Shown one piece after another: positions 37,157 through 45,268 of a stretch of 64,000 nucleotides of DNA. The notes under the pieces are model-generated. The model saw nothing but the letters and a program-made list of their open reading frames with translations, was not told where the DNA came from and did no database searches. Position 1 is the stretch's first letter, and each line of letters opens with the position of its first letter. Where the stretch lies: positions 1 to 64,000 of the forward strand of contig NZ_BMWG01000008.1 in NCBI RefSeq assembly GCF_014651115.1, given 5' to 3'. Source of the DNA: Streptomyces inusitatus (lineage in GTDB: Bacteria > Actinomycetota > Actinomycetes > Streptomycetales > Streptomycetaceae). Made by a program: the position numbers and the translations under genes.

Positions 37157-38389
37157 TCAGGAGACCGGCCGGGAGTCGGCCCACTCCGATTCGAACTCCT
37201 CGCGGTAGGTCTGGAAGAGCCCGTGCTCCCCCTCCTGCCCGGCGCGGACCACCGAGCGCCCGCCCCCGCGCAGCACCAGCACCGGGGCCTCCATGCCCCG
37301 GGCCTTGCGCAGATAGGTCTGTACGACCGCCAGGCCGTCGGGCCCGTCGCCGTCGACGAGATAGGCGGTGAAGCGGGGCGTCTCGTCGAAGACCTGGATC
37401 TCGAAGGCCCCCGGGTCCCGCAGCCGCGCCCGCACCCGGCGCATATGGAGGATGTTCATCTCCACGGTGCGGCTCAGCTCGCCCTTCCTGATGCCGAGTT
37501 CCCGCTCGCGCCGTTTGACCGAGCTGCTCGCCGGGTTGAGGAAGAGCAGCCGGATCCGGCAGCCCGACTCGGCGAGCCGGACCAGCCGGCGGCCGGAGAA
37601 GTTCTGCACCAGGAGATTCAGGCCTATGCCGATCGCGTCGAGGCGGCGGGCGCCCCCGAAGAGATCCTCGGCGGGTAGCTGGCGCTGGAGCCGGACCCGG
37701 TCGGGGTGGACCGAGACGACGTCGGCGTACCGGTCGCCGACGAGGTCCTCCACCGCGTCGACCGGGAGCCGGTCGGCGGAGGGGACCCCGGCGCCGCTGC
37801 CGAGTATGTCGAGGAGCCGGGCGGAGGCCCGCTCGGCCTGGGCGAGGACGGCCTCGTTCAGCGCCCGGTTGCGGGAGACCACATTGCGGGTGACCTCCAG
37901 CTCGTCCAGTGCCAGTTCCACATCGCGCCGGTCGTCGAAGTACGGTGCGAAGCACGGCCAGTGCTGCACCATCAGCTCGCGCAGCTGGGGCAGGGTGAGG
38001 AAGGAGAGGACATTGTCGTCGGCGGGGTCGAGCAGATACCCCTTGCGGCGGGAGACCTCCCGCACCGCGACCGCCCGCTGCACCCACTCCTGGCCCGCCG
38101 GGCCCGCCGCGGCCACCACCCAGTCGTCGCCGTGGACCGGCTCGTAGATCGGCCGGAGCACCGCGGCGACCACCGCGCGCAGCCTCTGTTCGACCAGATT
38201 GAGCCAGATGTAGGCGCGCCCGGCCCGCTGGGCGCGGGTGCGCACCTCGCTCCAGGCCTCCGCGCCCCAGTCCAGCTCCGCCCCGATCTCCATCGGTCTG
38301 GCGAGCGAGACCGCACCGGGCGGGATGTCGCCGGTGTCCCCCTCGTGACCTGTGTCACCGGGGGGCAGCTCCAGACCTCCCGAGCTCAC
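37157..38389 (-). CDS. SAV2148-family HEPN domain protein
   Basis: 410-residue protein matching the actinobacterial SAV2148 family, described as HEPN-domain containing. Helical N-terminal part (VEQRLRAVVAAVLRPIYEP, QEWVQRAVAVREVSRRKGYLL) and a longer C-terminal part with NLLVQNFSGRRLVRLAESGCRIRLLFLNP that looks like a phospholipase-D/HKD-type strand but without the HKD motif. HEPN domains are often RNases; the canonical R-x4-6-H motif is not obvious here. GTG 38389 is preceded by GGGAAGG; another GTG lies at 38419. Confidence 0.78.
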   Translation of the reverse strand: MSSGGLELPPGDTGHEGDTGDIPPGAVSLARPMEIGAELDWGAEAWSEVRTRAQRAGRAYIWLNLVEQRLRAVVAAVLRPIYEPVHGDDWVVAAAGPAGQEWVQRAVAVREVSRRKGYLLDPADDNVLSFLTLPQLRELMVQHWPCFAPYFDDRRDVELALDELEVTRNVVSRNRALNEAVLAQAERASARLLDILGSGAGVPSADRLPVDAVEDLVGDRYADVVSVHPDRVRLQRQLPAEDLFGGARRLDAIGIGLNLLVQNFSGRRLVRLAESGCRIRLLFLNPASSSVKRRERELGIRKGELSRTVEMNILHMRRVRARLRDPGAFEIQVFDETPRFTAYLVDGDGPDGLAVVQTYLRKARGMEAPVLVLRGGGRSVVRAGQEGEHGLFQTYREEFESEWADSRPVS

Positions 38390-38699
38390 CCGCGCACCGC
38401 CTTCCCGTCCCCCACCCAACGATCAAGGAAGACTACTCCGCATGCGGGACGCGGTGCAGCCGGATCGACACGCTCCTTTCCCAACTCCCTTTATCCGCCG
38501 ATACGTTCCTGCGGGCGAGATCCCCCGGAGTGAGCCGATTCATAGCGGTACGGTCCGGGCCGCCTTCCGAGGGGGGACGGAAGGAACCCGATGTTGACCG
38601 CGTCGTCCCCGGCCTCAGGGCGGCCCGCCAGCGATACTTTCACCAGGATCCGGACGTTGTGTCCCTCTACACCCGGATCGGAAGGGTAAGAGTTCTTCC
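38390..38699. other. Intergenic region between HEPN gene and glgX
   Basis: About 310 bp with no supportable gene. It must contain the divergent promoters of the HEPN protein and glgX. A small hairpin, CCTTCCG (38563-38569) with CGGAAGG (38578-38584) around a G-rich loop, is the only structure seen. The sequence just before ATG 38700 (GGAAGGGTAAGAG) supplies the glgX ribosome binding site. Confidence 0.6.
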
Positions 38700-40820
38700 A
38701 TGCAGGTCTGGCCGGGACGGGCATACCCCCTCGGCGCCTCCTACGACGGCGCCGGAACCAACTTCGCGGTGTTCTCCGAGGCAGCCCACCGCATCGAACT
38801 GTGTCTGCTGCACGACGACGGCTCGCAGACGGCGGTGGAACTGCGCGAGACCGACGCTTTTGTCCGGCACGCGTATCTGCCGGGTGTGATGCCGGGTCAG
38901 CGGTACGGATTCCGGGTCCACGGCCCGTACGCGCCGGAGCGCGGGCAGCGCTGCAACTCCGCCAAACTCCTCCTGGACCCGTACGCCCGCGCGATAAGCG
39001 GAGAAATCAACTGGGACGAGTCGGTCTACGGTTATCACTTCGGCCGGCCCGACTCCCGCAATGACCTGGACTCGGCCCCGCACACCATGGCCTCGGTGGT
39101 GGTCAACCCGTACTTCGACTGGGGCGACGACCGGTCCCCCCGCACGGACTACCACCGCACGGTGATCTACGAGGCCCATGTGAAGGGTCTGACGATGCTC
39201 CATCCGGAGCTGCCCGAGGAGCTGCGCGGGACCTACGCCGGGCTCGCCCATCCGGCGGTGATCTCGCATCTGACCGAGCTGGGCGTCACCACGCTGGAGC
39301 TGATGCCGGTCCATCAGTTCGTCCACGACCACCGGCTGGTGGACGCGGGGCTGAGCAACTACTGGGGGTACAACACCATCGGGTTCTTCGCCCCGCACAA
39401 CGCCTACGCCTCCTGGGGCGAGCGGGGCGAACAGGTGCTGGAGTTCAAGCACGCGGTCCGGGCGCTGCACCAGGCGGGGATCGAGGTCATCCTCGACGTC
39501 GTCTACAACCACACGGCCGAGGGCAGCCATCTGGGCCCGACGCTCTCCTTCCGGGGCCTGGACAACGCCTCGTACTACCGGCTGGCCGAGGACCGCAGGC
39601 ACTACACCGACACCACCGGCACCGGGAACTCGCTGCTGATGCGGAGCCCGCACGTACTCCAGATGATCATGGATTCGCTGCGGTACTGGGTGACCGAGAT
39701 GCATGTGGACGGCTTCCGCTTCGATCTGGCGGCGACCCTGGCCCGGCAGTTCCACGAGGTGGACCGGCTGTCCTCGTTCTTCGATCTGGTGCAGCAGGAT
39801 CCGGTGGTGAGCCGGGTGAAGCTGATCGCCGAGCCCTGGGACGTGGGCGAGGGCGGCTACCAGGTGGGGAAGTTCCCGCCGCTGTGGACCGAGTGGAACG
39901 GCAAGTACCGGGACACCGTGCGCGATCTGTGGCGCGGCCGGCCGCGCACCCTCGCGGAGTTCGCCTCCCGGCTGACCGGCTCGTCCGACCTCTACCAGGA
40001 CGACGGGCGGCGACCGCTGGCCTCGATCAACTTCGTGACCTGCCACGACGGATTCACCCTCCACGACCTGGTCTCCTACGAGGAGAAGCACAACGAGGCC
40101 AACGGGGAGGGGAATCGGGACGGCGAGAGCGACAACCGCTCCTGGAACTGCGGGGCGGAGGGCGAGAGCGAGGACCCCGAGGTGCTGGAGGTGCGCGGCC
40201 GTCAGATGCGGAACTTCATCGCGACGCTGATGCTCTCGCAGGGGGTGCCGATGCTCAGCCACGGCGACGAGTTCGGGCGCACCCAGCGCGGCAACAACAA
40301 CGCCTACTGCCAGGACGGCGAACTCTCCTGGGTGAAGTGGCCCGAGCCGGGCTCCGGGGCGGAGGGGACACTGCTGGAGTTCACCCGGACGATGGTGTGG
40401 CTCCGGCGCGACCACCCGGTCTTCCGCCGTCGGCGGTTCTTCCACGGCCGCCCGGTGGCGGGGGCCCAGGACGAGCTGACCGACATCGCCTGGTTCACCC
40501 CCGAGGGCCGTCAGATGACCCAGCGGAACTGGCAGTCCGCGCAGGCCAGGGCGCTTTCGGTCTTCCTCAACGGGAACGCGATCTCGGAGCCGGGCCCCCG
40601 GGGGGAACGGATCCGCGACGATTCCTTCCTGCTGATGTTCAACGCGGGCCCGGAGGATCTCGACTTCGCCGTGCCGGTCCACCACGGCCGGCAGTGGCAG
40701 GTGGTGGTGGACACCGCCCGCCCCGAGGGGGTGCCGCCCGGCGGCGGGGCGAAGGTCGCGGCCGGGGAGCGGGTGTGGCTGGTGGGGCGGAGTCTGGTGG
40801 TGCTGCGCAGACCGGCCTGA
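38700..40820 (+). CDS. glgX: Glycogen debranching enzyme GlgX/TreX
   Basis: 706-residue GH13 debranching enzyme. N-terminal CBM48 (VWPGRAYPLGASYDGAGTNFAVFSEAA), then the catalytic barrel with VILDVVYNHTAEG, the nucleophile Asp in VDGFRFDLAATLAR, acid Glu in LIAEPWDVG and transition-state Asp in FVTCHDGFT. It hydrolyses alpha-1,6 branches to give linear maltodextrins for TreY. It heads the treX-treY(-treZ) order typical of actinobacterial trehalose synthesis from glycogen. Confidence 0.94.
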   Translation: MQVWPGRAYPLGASYDGAGTNFAVFSEAAHRIELCLLHDDGSQTAVELRETDAFVRHAYLPGVMPGQRYGFRVHGPYAPERGQRCNSAKLLLDPYARAISGEINWDESVYGYHFGRPDSRNDLDSAPHTMASVVVNPYFDWGDDRSPRTDYHRTVIYEAHVKGLTMLHPELPEELRGTYAGLAHPAVISHLTELGVTTLELMPVHQFVHDHRLVDAGLSNYWGYNTIGFFAPHNAYASWGERGEQVLEFKHAVRALHQAGIEVILDVVYNHTAEGSHLGPTLSFRGLDNASYYRLAEDRRHYTDTTGTGNSLLMRSPHVLQMIMDSLRYWVTEMHVDGFRFDLAATLARQFHEVDRLSSFFDLVQQDPVVSRVKLIAEPWDVGEGGYQVGKFPPLWTEWNGKYRDTVRDLWRGRPRTLAEFASRLTGSSDLYQDDGRRPLASINFVTCHDGFTLHDLVSYEEKHNEANGEGNRDGESDNRSWNCGAEGESEDPEVLEVRGRQMRNFIATLMLSQGVPMLSHGDEFGRTQRGNNNAYCQDGELSWVKWPEPGSGAEGTLLEFTRTMVWLRRDHPVFRRRRFFHGRPVAGAQDELTDIAWFTPEGRQMTQRNWQSAQARALSVFLNGNAISEPGPRGERIRDDSFLLMFNAGPEDLDFAVPVHHGRQWQVVVDTARPEGVPPGGGAKVAAGERVWLVGRSLVVLRRPA

Positions 40821-40928
40821 CCCGCCCGACCGGCCCGACCCGCCTCGGGGGCGGCTGTGGGCCGATCGGCGCACACCCGCCGCCGGCCCGGTGACAGACC
40901 GGTCCGCCGGGCGGGTACGTACGCGGGC

Positions 40929-43328
40929 ATGAAGCCCACCGCCACCTACCGGCTCCAGCTCCAGCCCCGCTTCCCCTTCTCGGCGGCCGCCGAGGCCGTG
41001 CCGTACCTCGCCGGGCTCGGCGTCTCGCATCTGCATCTCTCCCCCGTGCTGGAGGCGGTCCCGGGCTCGGCGCACGGCTACGACGTCACCGATCCCACCC
41101 GGGTACGGGAGGAGCTGGGCGGCGAGGCGGGCCTCCGCGCGCTCGCCCGGACCGCCCGCGACCACGGTCTGGGGCTGGTCCTGGACATCGTGCCCAACCA
41201 CATGGCCGCCGTCCCCCGCCACAACCGCGCCCTGTGGGACGTCCTCCGGCATGGCCCCGGATCGCCGTACGCCCGCTGGTTCGACATCGACTGGGAGGCG
41301 GGCGGCGGCCGGGTGCTGCTGCCGGTGCTCGGCGGCCGGCTCGGCGAGGAGACCGCCGCGATGCGCGTCGAGTCGGGCGTGCTCCACTACGGCGAGCACC
41401 GCTTCCCGCTCCGGGGGACGACCGCCGCGCTGCCGCTGCCGGAACTCCTGGACGCCCAGTGGTACCGGCTCGGCTGGTGGCGGCTCGCCCGGACCGAGCT
41501 GGCCTACCGCCGCTTCTTCACCGTGTCGGAGCTGATCGGGGTGCGCGTGGAGGACCCGGAGGTCTTCGAGGCCACCCACGCCAAGATCGTGGAACTGGTC
41601 CGGGACAAAGTCGTGGAGGGAGTGCGGATCGACCACCCCGACGGGCTCGCCGATCCGGAGGAGTATCTGCGGCGGCTGGACACCGCGCTCGGACCCGGCT
41701 GCTGGACCGTGGTGGAGAAGATCCTCACCGGCGAGGAGCGGCTGCCCCCCGGCTGGCCGGTGGCAGGCACCACCGGATACGACACACTGCGCCGCGTCGA
41801 CGGCCTCTTCACCGACCCCGCGGGCTGCCGCGAACTGCTCCGCCGCTACCGCGCGTTCTCCGGGGCCGCCGACGACCGGGGCGGCCACTGGGAGGCGACC
41901 GTCCGCCGGGCCGCCCACCGTGTGATCACCCATGAGCTGGCCGCCGAGGTCACCGCGCTGACCCGGCTCGCCGAACGGGTCTGCGCCGGTGACCCCCGGC
42001 TGCGCGACCACGCCCCCTGGGCGCTGCGGACCGCGATCCGCGAGCTGCTGCTCCGGGTGCCGGTCTACCGGCCGTACCGGACCGGGGCGGAGGAGATCCT
42101 CACCCCCGGCGCGGCGACCGCCGCCAAGGCCGCCTTCCCCGTCCCCGACGAGGCCTCGGCGGTCGGCGTCGTACGGGATCTGGCGCTCGGACGGCTCGGC
42201 GAGAGCCCCTCAAGGGACGCCTTCCGCGCGCGGTTCGCGCAGACCGCGTCCGCGCTGCGCGCCAAGTCCGTGGAGGACACCGCCTTCTACCGCCATACGC
42301 CGCTGATCTGCGCCAATGAGGTCGGCGGTGATCCCGGCCGGCCCTTCGTCGAGCCGGAGGAGTTCCACGCGTACGCCGAACGGCTGGCACGCGACTGGCC
42401 CGCCACCGGCACAGCGCTGACCACGCACGACACCAAGCACAGCGCGGATGTACGGGCGAGGATCGCCGTGCTGTCCGAATGCCCGGAGCGATGGGCCGCC
42501 TTCCTCGCCGACGTCACCGGGGAGACGGCGGATCGCGCGGGCGGGAGCGCGCCCGACCGGGGGCTGGCGTGGACGGCCTGGCAGACGGCGATCGGCTTCG
42601 GCCTCAGTCCCGACTCCGGCCCCGGTTCCGGCCCCGGTTCCGGCCCCGGTTCCGGTCGCGGTGAGCGGCTGGGGCGCGCGCTGCTCAAGGGCGCTCGGGA
42701 GGCGGCCCTGCACACCACCTGGACCGAGCCCGACCAGGAGTACGAGAGCGCTCTCGCCGCCTTCGTCGCGGCCGGGCCCGCCGGGGAGCCGCCGGACTCG
42801 GCGCTGCGCCTCGCGCGCGCACTGGAGCCGTACGGGAGGGCGAACGCGCTGGGCGCGGCGCTGCTCCAGCTCGCGATGCCGGGGGTGCCGGACCTCTACC
42901 AGGGCACCGAGCGGGACTGGCGCGCCCTGGTGGACCCGGACAACCGCGAGCCGTTCGAACAGGGCACGCCGGACGAGAAGACGGCGCTGACGCGGGCGGC
43001 GCTGCGGCTGCGCCGGGAGCGGCCGGGAGTGTTCGGCGCTTCGGGGAGTTATACACCGCTGCGCGCGGACGGCCCGGCCGCCGCGCACTGTGTGGCCTTC
43101 TGCCGCACCGGCGAGGTGGTCGCGGCGGTCACCCGGCTCTCGCTCGGTCTGGAGCGCGCGGGCGGCTGGCGGGAGACGGAGCTGACGCTGCCCGAGGGCC
43201 GGTGGGACGATCTCCTGCTGGACGGGAGGGAGTTGACGGGCGGGGCGCCGGTGCGGCTGGCGGAGCTGTTCGCGGACCGTCCGGTGGCGCTGCTGAGCCG
43301 CCGGGGCCCGGCGGTCAGGGGGCGGTGA
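40929..43328 (+). CDS. treY: Maltooligosyl trehalose synthase
   Basis: 799-residue GH13 enzyme that isomerises the reducing end of maltodextrins to a trehalose unit. It begins TATYRLQLQPRFPFSAAAEAVPYLAGLGVSHLHLSP, the TreY N-terminal signature, and has DIVPNHMA, nucleophile Asp in GVRIDHPDGLADP, and Glu in VVEKILTGEERLP. A Gly/Ser/Pro repeat (SGPGSG-type, ~residues 560-577) sits in a loop, unusual but compatible with insertion. ATG 40929 is used; only a weak SD is seen. The 3' end overlaps the convergent FHA gene by 14 bp. Confidence 0.94.
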   Translation: MKPTATYRLQLQPRFPFSAAAEAVPYLAGLGVSHLHLSPVLEAVPGSAHGYDVTDPTRVREELGGEAGLRALARTARDHGLGLVLDIVPNHMAAVPRHNRALWDVLRHGPGSPYARWFDIDWEAGGGRVLLPVLGGRLGEETAAMRVESGVLHYGEHRFPLRGTTAALPLPELLDAQWYRLGWWRLARTELAYRRFFTVSELIGVRVEDPEVFEATHAKIVELVRDKVVEGVRIDHPDGLADPEEYLRRLDTALGPGCWTVVEKILTGEERLPPGWPVAGTTGYDTLRRVDGLFTDPAGCRELLRRYRAFSGAADDRGGHWEATVRRAAHRVITHELAAEVTALTRLAERVCAGDPRLRDHAPWALRTAIRELLLRVPVYRPYRTGAEEILTPGAATAAKAAFPVPDEASAVGVVRDLALGRLGESPSRDAFRARFAQTASALRAKSVEDTAFYRHTPLICANEVGGDPGRPFVEPEEFHAYAERLARDWPATGTALTTHDTKHSADVRARIAVLSECPERWAAFLADVTGETADRAGGSAPDRGLAWTAWQTAIGFGLSPDSGPGSGPGSGPGSGRGERLGRALLKGAREAALHTTWTEPDQEYESALAAFVAAGPAGEPPDSALRLARALEPYGRANALGAALLQLAMPGVPDLYQGTERDWRALVDPDNREPFEQGTPDEKTALTRAALRLRRERPGVFGASGSYTPLRADGPAAAHCVAFCRTGEVVAAVTRLSLGLERAGGWRETELTLPEGRWDDLLLDGRELTGGAPVRLAELFADRPVALLSRRGPAVRGR

Positions 43329-43881
43329 GCCGGAAGCTCATCCGGCCGAAGCCGACCATGTCGCCGTCCTGGACCACGACCGAGCCCGCCACCCGCCGCC
43401 CGTTGACGGTGGTGCCATTGGTGGAACCGAGATCGCGGAGGACCCATACGCCGCCGCGCAGGGCGAGTTCGGCATGGGCCCGGGAGACCGTGTCATGGCT
43501 GAGCCGCAGGCCGTTGCCCGGGTCGCGGCCGATCCGCAGCGCGAACGGGCCGGTCTCGGGCAGCAGCAGCGGCGGCAGCTTCTCCGTCTGCCAGGCCCTG
43601 CGCAGCCGTACGAAGAACGCGGACGCCCCGCCGACCGCGCCGACCATCCGCTGGGCGACGCCCTCCGGCCGGGCGCGGACGCCGAGATCGGCGGTGAGCA
43701 CCCGCAACTCCTCGGGACGGCTGGCGACGAGGGCCAGTTCCATCCGGCGCATGAAGGTGTCGTGCGAGAGCTTGCCGTCGGCCGCGCCCTCCCTGAGCAC
43801 ACCGACCACCCGGTCCCGCTCTGCGTCGGAGAGCCTGACGGCCGGAGCGGAGTACGTGGGGAACTCAAACGACGACGTCAC
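43315..43881 (-). CDS. DUF1707 and FHA domain protein
   Basis: 188-residue protein. Residues ~12-65 (VRLSDAERDRVVGVLREGAADGKLSHDTFMRRMELALVA in outline) are a DUF1707 short helical domain; residues ~105-188 are a forkhead-associated domain with IGRDPGN, SRAHAEL and LRDLGSTNGTTVNGRRV, all phosphothreonine-binding landmarks. Such proteins read Ser/Thr kinase signalling. GTG 43881. It sits inside the trehalose region but on the other strand and is probably unrelated to it. Confidence 0.88.
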   Translation of the reverse strand: MTSSFEFPTYSAPAVRLSDAERDRVVGVLREGAADGKLSHDTFMRRMELALVASRPEELRVLTADLGVRARPEGVAQRMVGAVGGASAFFVRLRRAWQTEKLPPLLLPETGPFALRIGRDPGNGLRLSHDTVSRAHAELALRGGVWVLRDLGSTNGTTVNGRRVAGSVVVQDGDMVGFGRMSFRLTAP

Positions 43882-44065
43882 CCGGTGATTGTCCGCCCCA
43901 CGGGCGCGCGCTGTCCAGAATCGGGGCGGTTCCGGCCTCTTCGACACCTTGGCTGACCTGCACGGAAGCACCAGTTCCGGCCAGTTGGAAAAGAGTGGGT
44001 GAGCGCGCCGCGATCGTGTACAGTCCTCGCAACGCCAACAGACAGACGGAGAGGAGGCGAGTGCC

Positions 44066-44122
44066 GTGTTCATCCCATCGTTCCCGCGCTCCCGCCCCGT
44101 CCGCCCGGCGTTCGCAGTCTGA
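44066..44122 (+). CDS. Candidate 18-residue leader peptide before the acetyltransferase
   Basis: A strong SD (GGAGAGGAGG, 44048-44057) precedes GTG 44066, which opens an 18-codon frame ending PVRPAFAV-stop at 44122, 38 bp before the acetyltransferase start. The Arg/Pro-rich content (five R/P pairs) and the strong SD suggest translation, perhaps as a leader. It could be chance; the SD may instead belong to an overlapping frame from GTG 44061. Confidence 0.4.
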   Translation: MFIPSFPRSRPVRPAFAV

Positions 44123-44160
44123 CCGGGAGCGCACCACCGCTTCTTCGGAGGACTTCTCCC

Positions 44161-45063
44161 ATGACCGATCTGGTCATTCGCGCGCTCGACGAGAGCGACG
44201 CCCAGCTGTTTGACGCCCTGCCCGATCCCCTCGGTGTCGGCCGTGCCCTCGCCCATGTCGTCCACCGGCCCGAGTGGAAGCGCGTCGCCCTGCGCGACGG
44301 CCGCGTCGTCGCCCGGGCCGCCTGGTGGGGCCGCCCCGGCGACTCCGAGCCCTTCAGCCTCAACTGGTTCGATGTCGCCGAGGGCGAGGAGGAGGCGGGC
44401 GCGGAGCTGCTGCGCACCGCCCCGTACCGCGTCGAGTACCAGCTGATCCTGCCCAGGAACTGGCGCGAGGACCCCGAGGCGCACGCCGCGGGGCAGGCCC
44501 GGCTGCGGGCCGCCGAGGCGGCCGGAATGCGACTGCTGGTGGAGCGCTATCAGTACCGGTGGACGCCGGAGTGCGGGCTGCCCGCGCGGCCGGGGCGGCT
44601 GGTCTTCCGGCCCGAGCCCGACGACGACGTCTTCTTCCGGCTGCTCCGCCGGATCCACTCGGCGACGCTCGACGCGCACGCGCTCCTCGACATCGAGGAG
44701 GGCGGACTCGACCGGGCGGCCCAGGCGGAGCTGGACTACTTCCGCGCGTGCGACTCGCCGCGCGAGTGGTGGCGGCTGGCCCACACCGCCGACGGCGAGC
44801 CGGTCGGGCTGCACGTCCCGGCGCGCATCCACGCGGGGCCGTGCGTCGGCTTCATCGGCGTCCTGCCGGAGCAGCGCGGCCACGGCTACGCGTACGACCT
44901 GCTCGCGGAGTGCACGCACATGCTGGCCGAGCAGGGGGCGCGGCACATCCTGGCCGCCACCGACCAGGGCAACTTCCCGATGGCGGCGCAGTTCGCCCGC
45001 GCCGGGTATCCGATCGTCGACGAGCGCGTCCATCTGGTGCCCGGACCCGCCGACGGCCGGTAG
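44161..45063 (+). CDS. GNAT-family acetyltransferase
   Basis: 300-residue protein with an N-terminal GNAT-like half of unclear function and a C-terminal GNAT domain carrying VGFIGVLPEQRGHGYAYDLLAECTHML (acetyl-CoA P-loop QRGHGYA) and ILAATDQGNFPMAAQFARAGY. Substrate unknown. SD CGGAGGA lies upstream of ATG 44161. It separates treY from treZ; a hairpin follows its stop. Confidence 0.86.
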   Translation: MTDLVIRALDESDAQLFDALPDPLGVGRALAHVVHRPEWKRVALRDGRVVARAAWWGRPGDSEPFSLNWFDVAEGEEEAGAELLRTAPYRVEYQLILPRNWREDPEAHAAGQARLRAAEAAGMRLLVERYQYRWTPECGLPARPGRLVFRPEPDDDVFFRLLRRIHSATLDAHALLDIEEGGLDRAAQAELDYFRACDSPREWWRLAHTADGEPVGLHVPARIHAGPCVGFIGVLPEQRGHGYAYDLLAECTHMLAEQGARHILAATDQGNFPMAAQFARAGYPIVDERVHLVPGPADGR

Positions 45064-45089
45064 CCGCCGGTAGCCGGTGACGGTGGAGC

Positions 45090-45119
45090 GGGGCCGTCGG
45101 GAGATCTCCCGGCGGCCCC
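45090..45119 (+). terminator. Hairpin after the acetyltransferase
   Basis: The 30 bases form two 15-nt arms that pair with one mismatch around AGATCT, starting 26 bp after the acetyltransferase stop. Strong enough to act as an intrinsic terminator in Streptomyces. Confidence 0.65.
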
Positions 45120-45149
45120 GCGGCGCGCCCGTTGACTCCAATGGCCCAG

Positions 45150-45169
45150 GGACCCCGCTCGCGGGGTCC
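45150..45169. repeat. Short GC-rich inverted repeat upstream of treZ
   Basis: GGACCCCGC (45150-45158) and GCGGGGTCC (45161-45169) are perfectly complementary with a 2-nt centre, ~100 bp before the treZ GTG. It may be a second terminator stem or an operator. Confidence 0.45.
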
Positions 45170-45268
45170 GAAGTCGCCAGGATGGACGCCGGACCCGGAC
45201 CGGACGGATCGGACGAACCGGGCCCGGGTGCGGGCCGGGGTGTCCGGCCGACGAGGAAGGGACCGCGA

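Noticed and set aside
42610..42660. GGTTCCGGCCCC tandem repeat as a CRISPR or mobile repeat
   Set aside because: It is an in-frame Gly/Ser/Pro coding repeat in treY without spacers.
43995..44213. 72-codon frame across the GNAT leader
   Set aside because: Arg/Ser-rich without pattern and overlapping the GNAT start; the shorter GTG 44066 frame fits the SD better.
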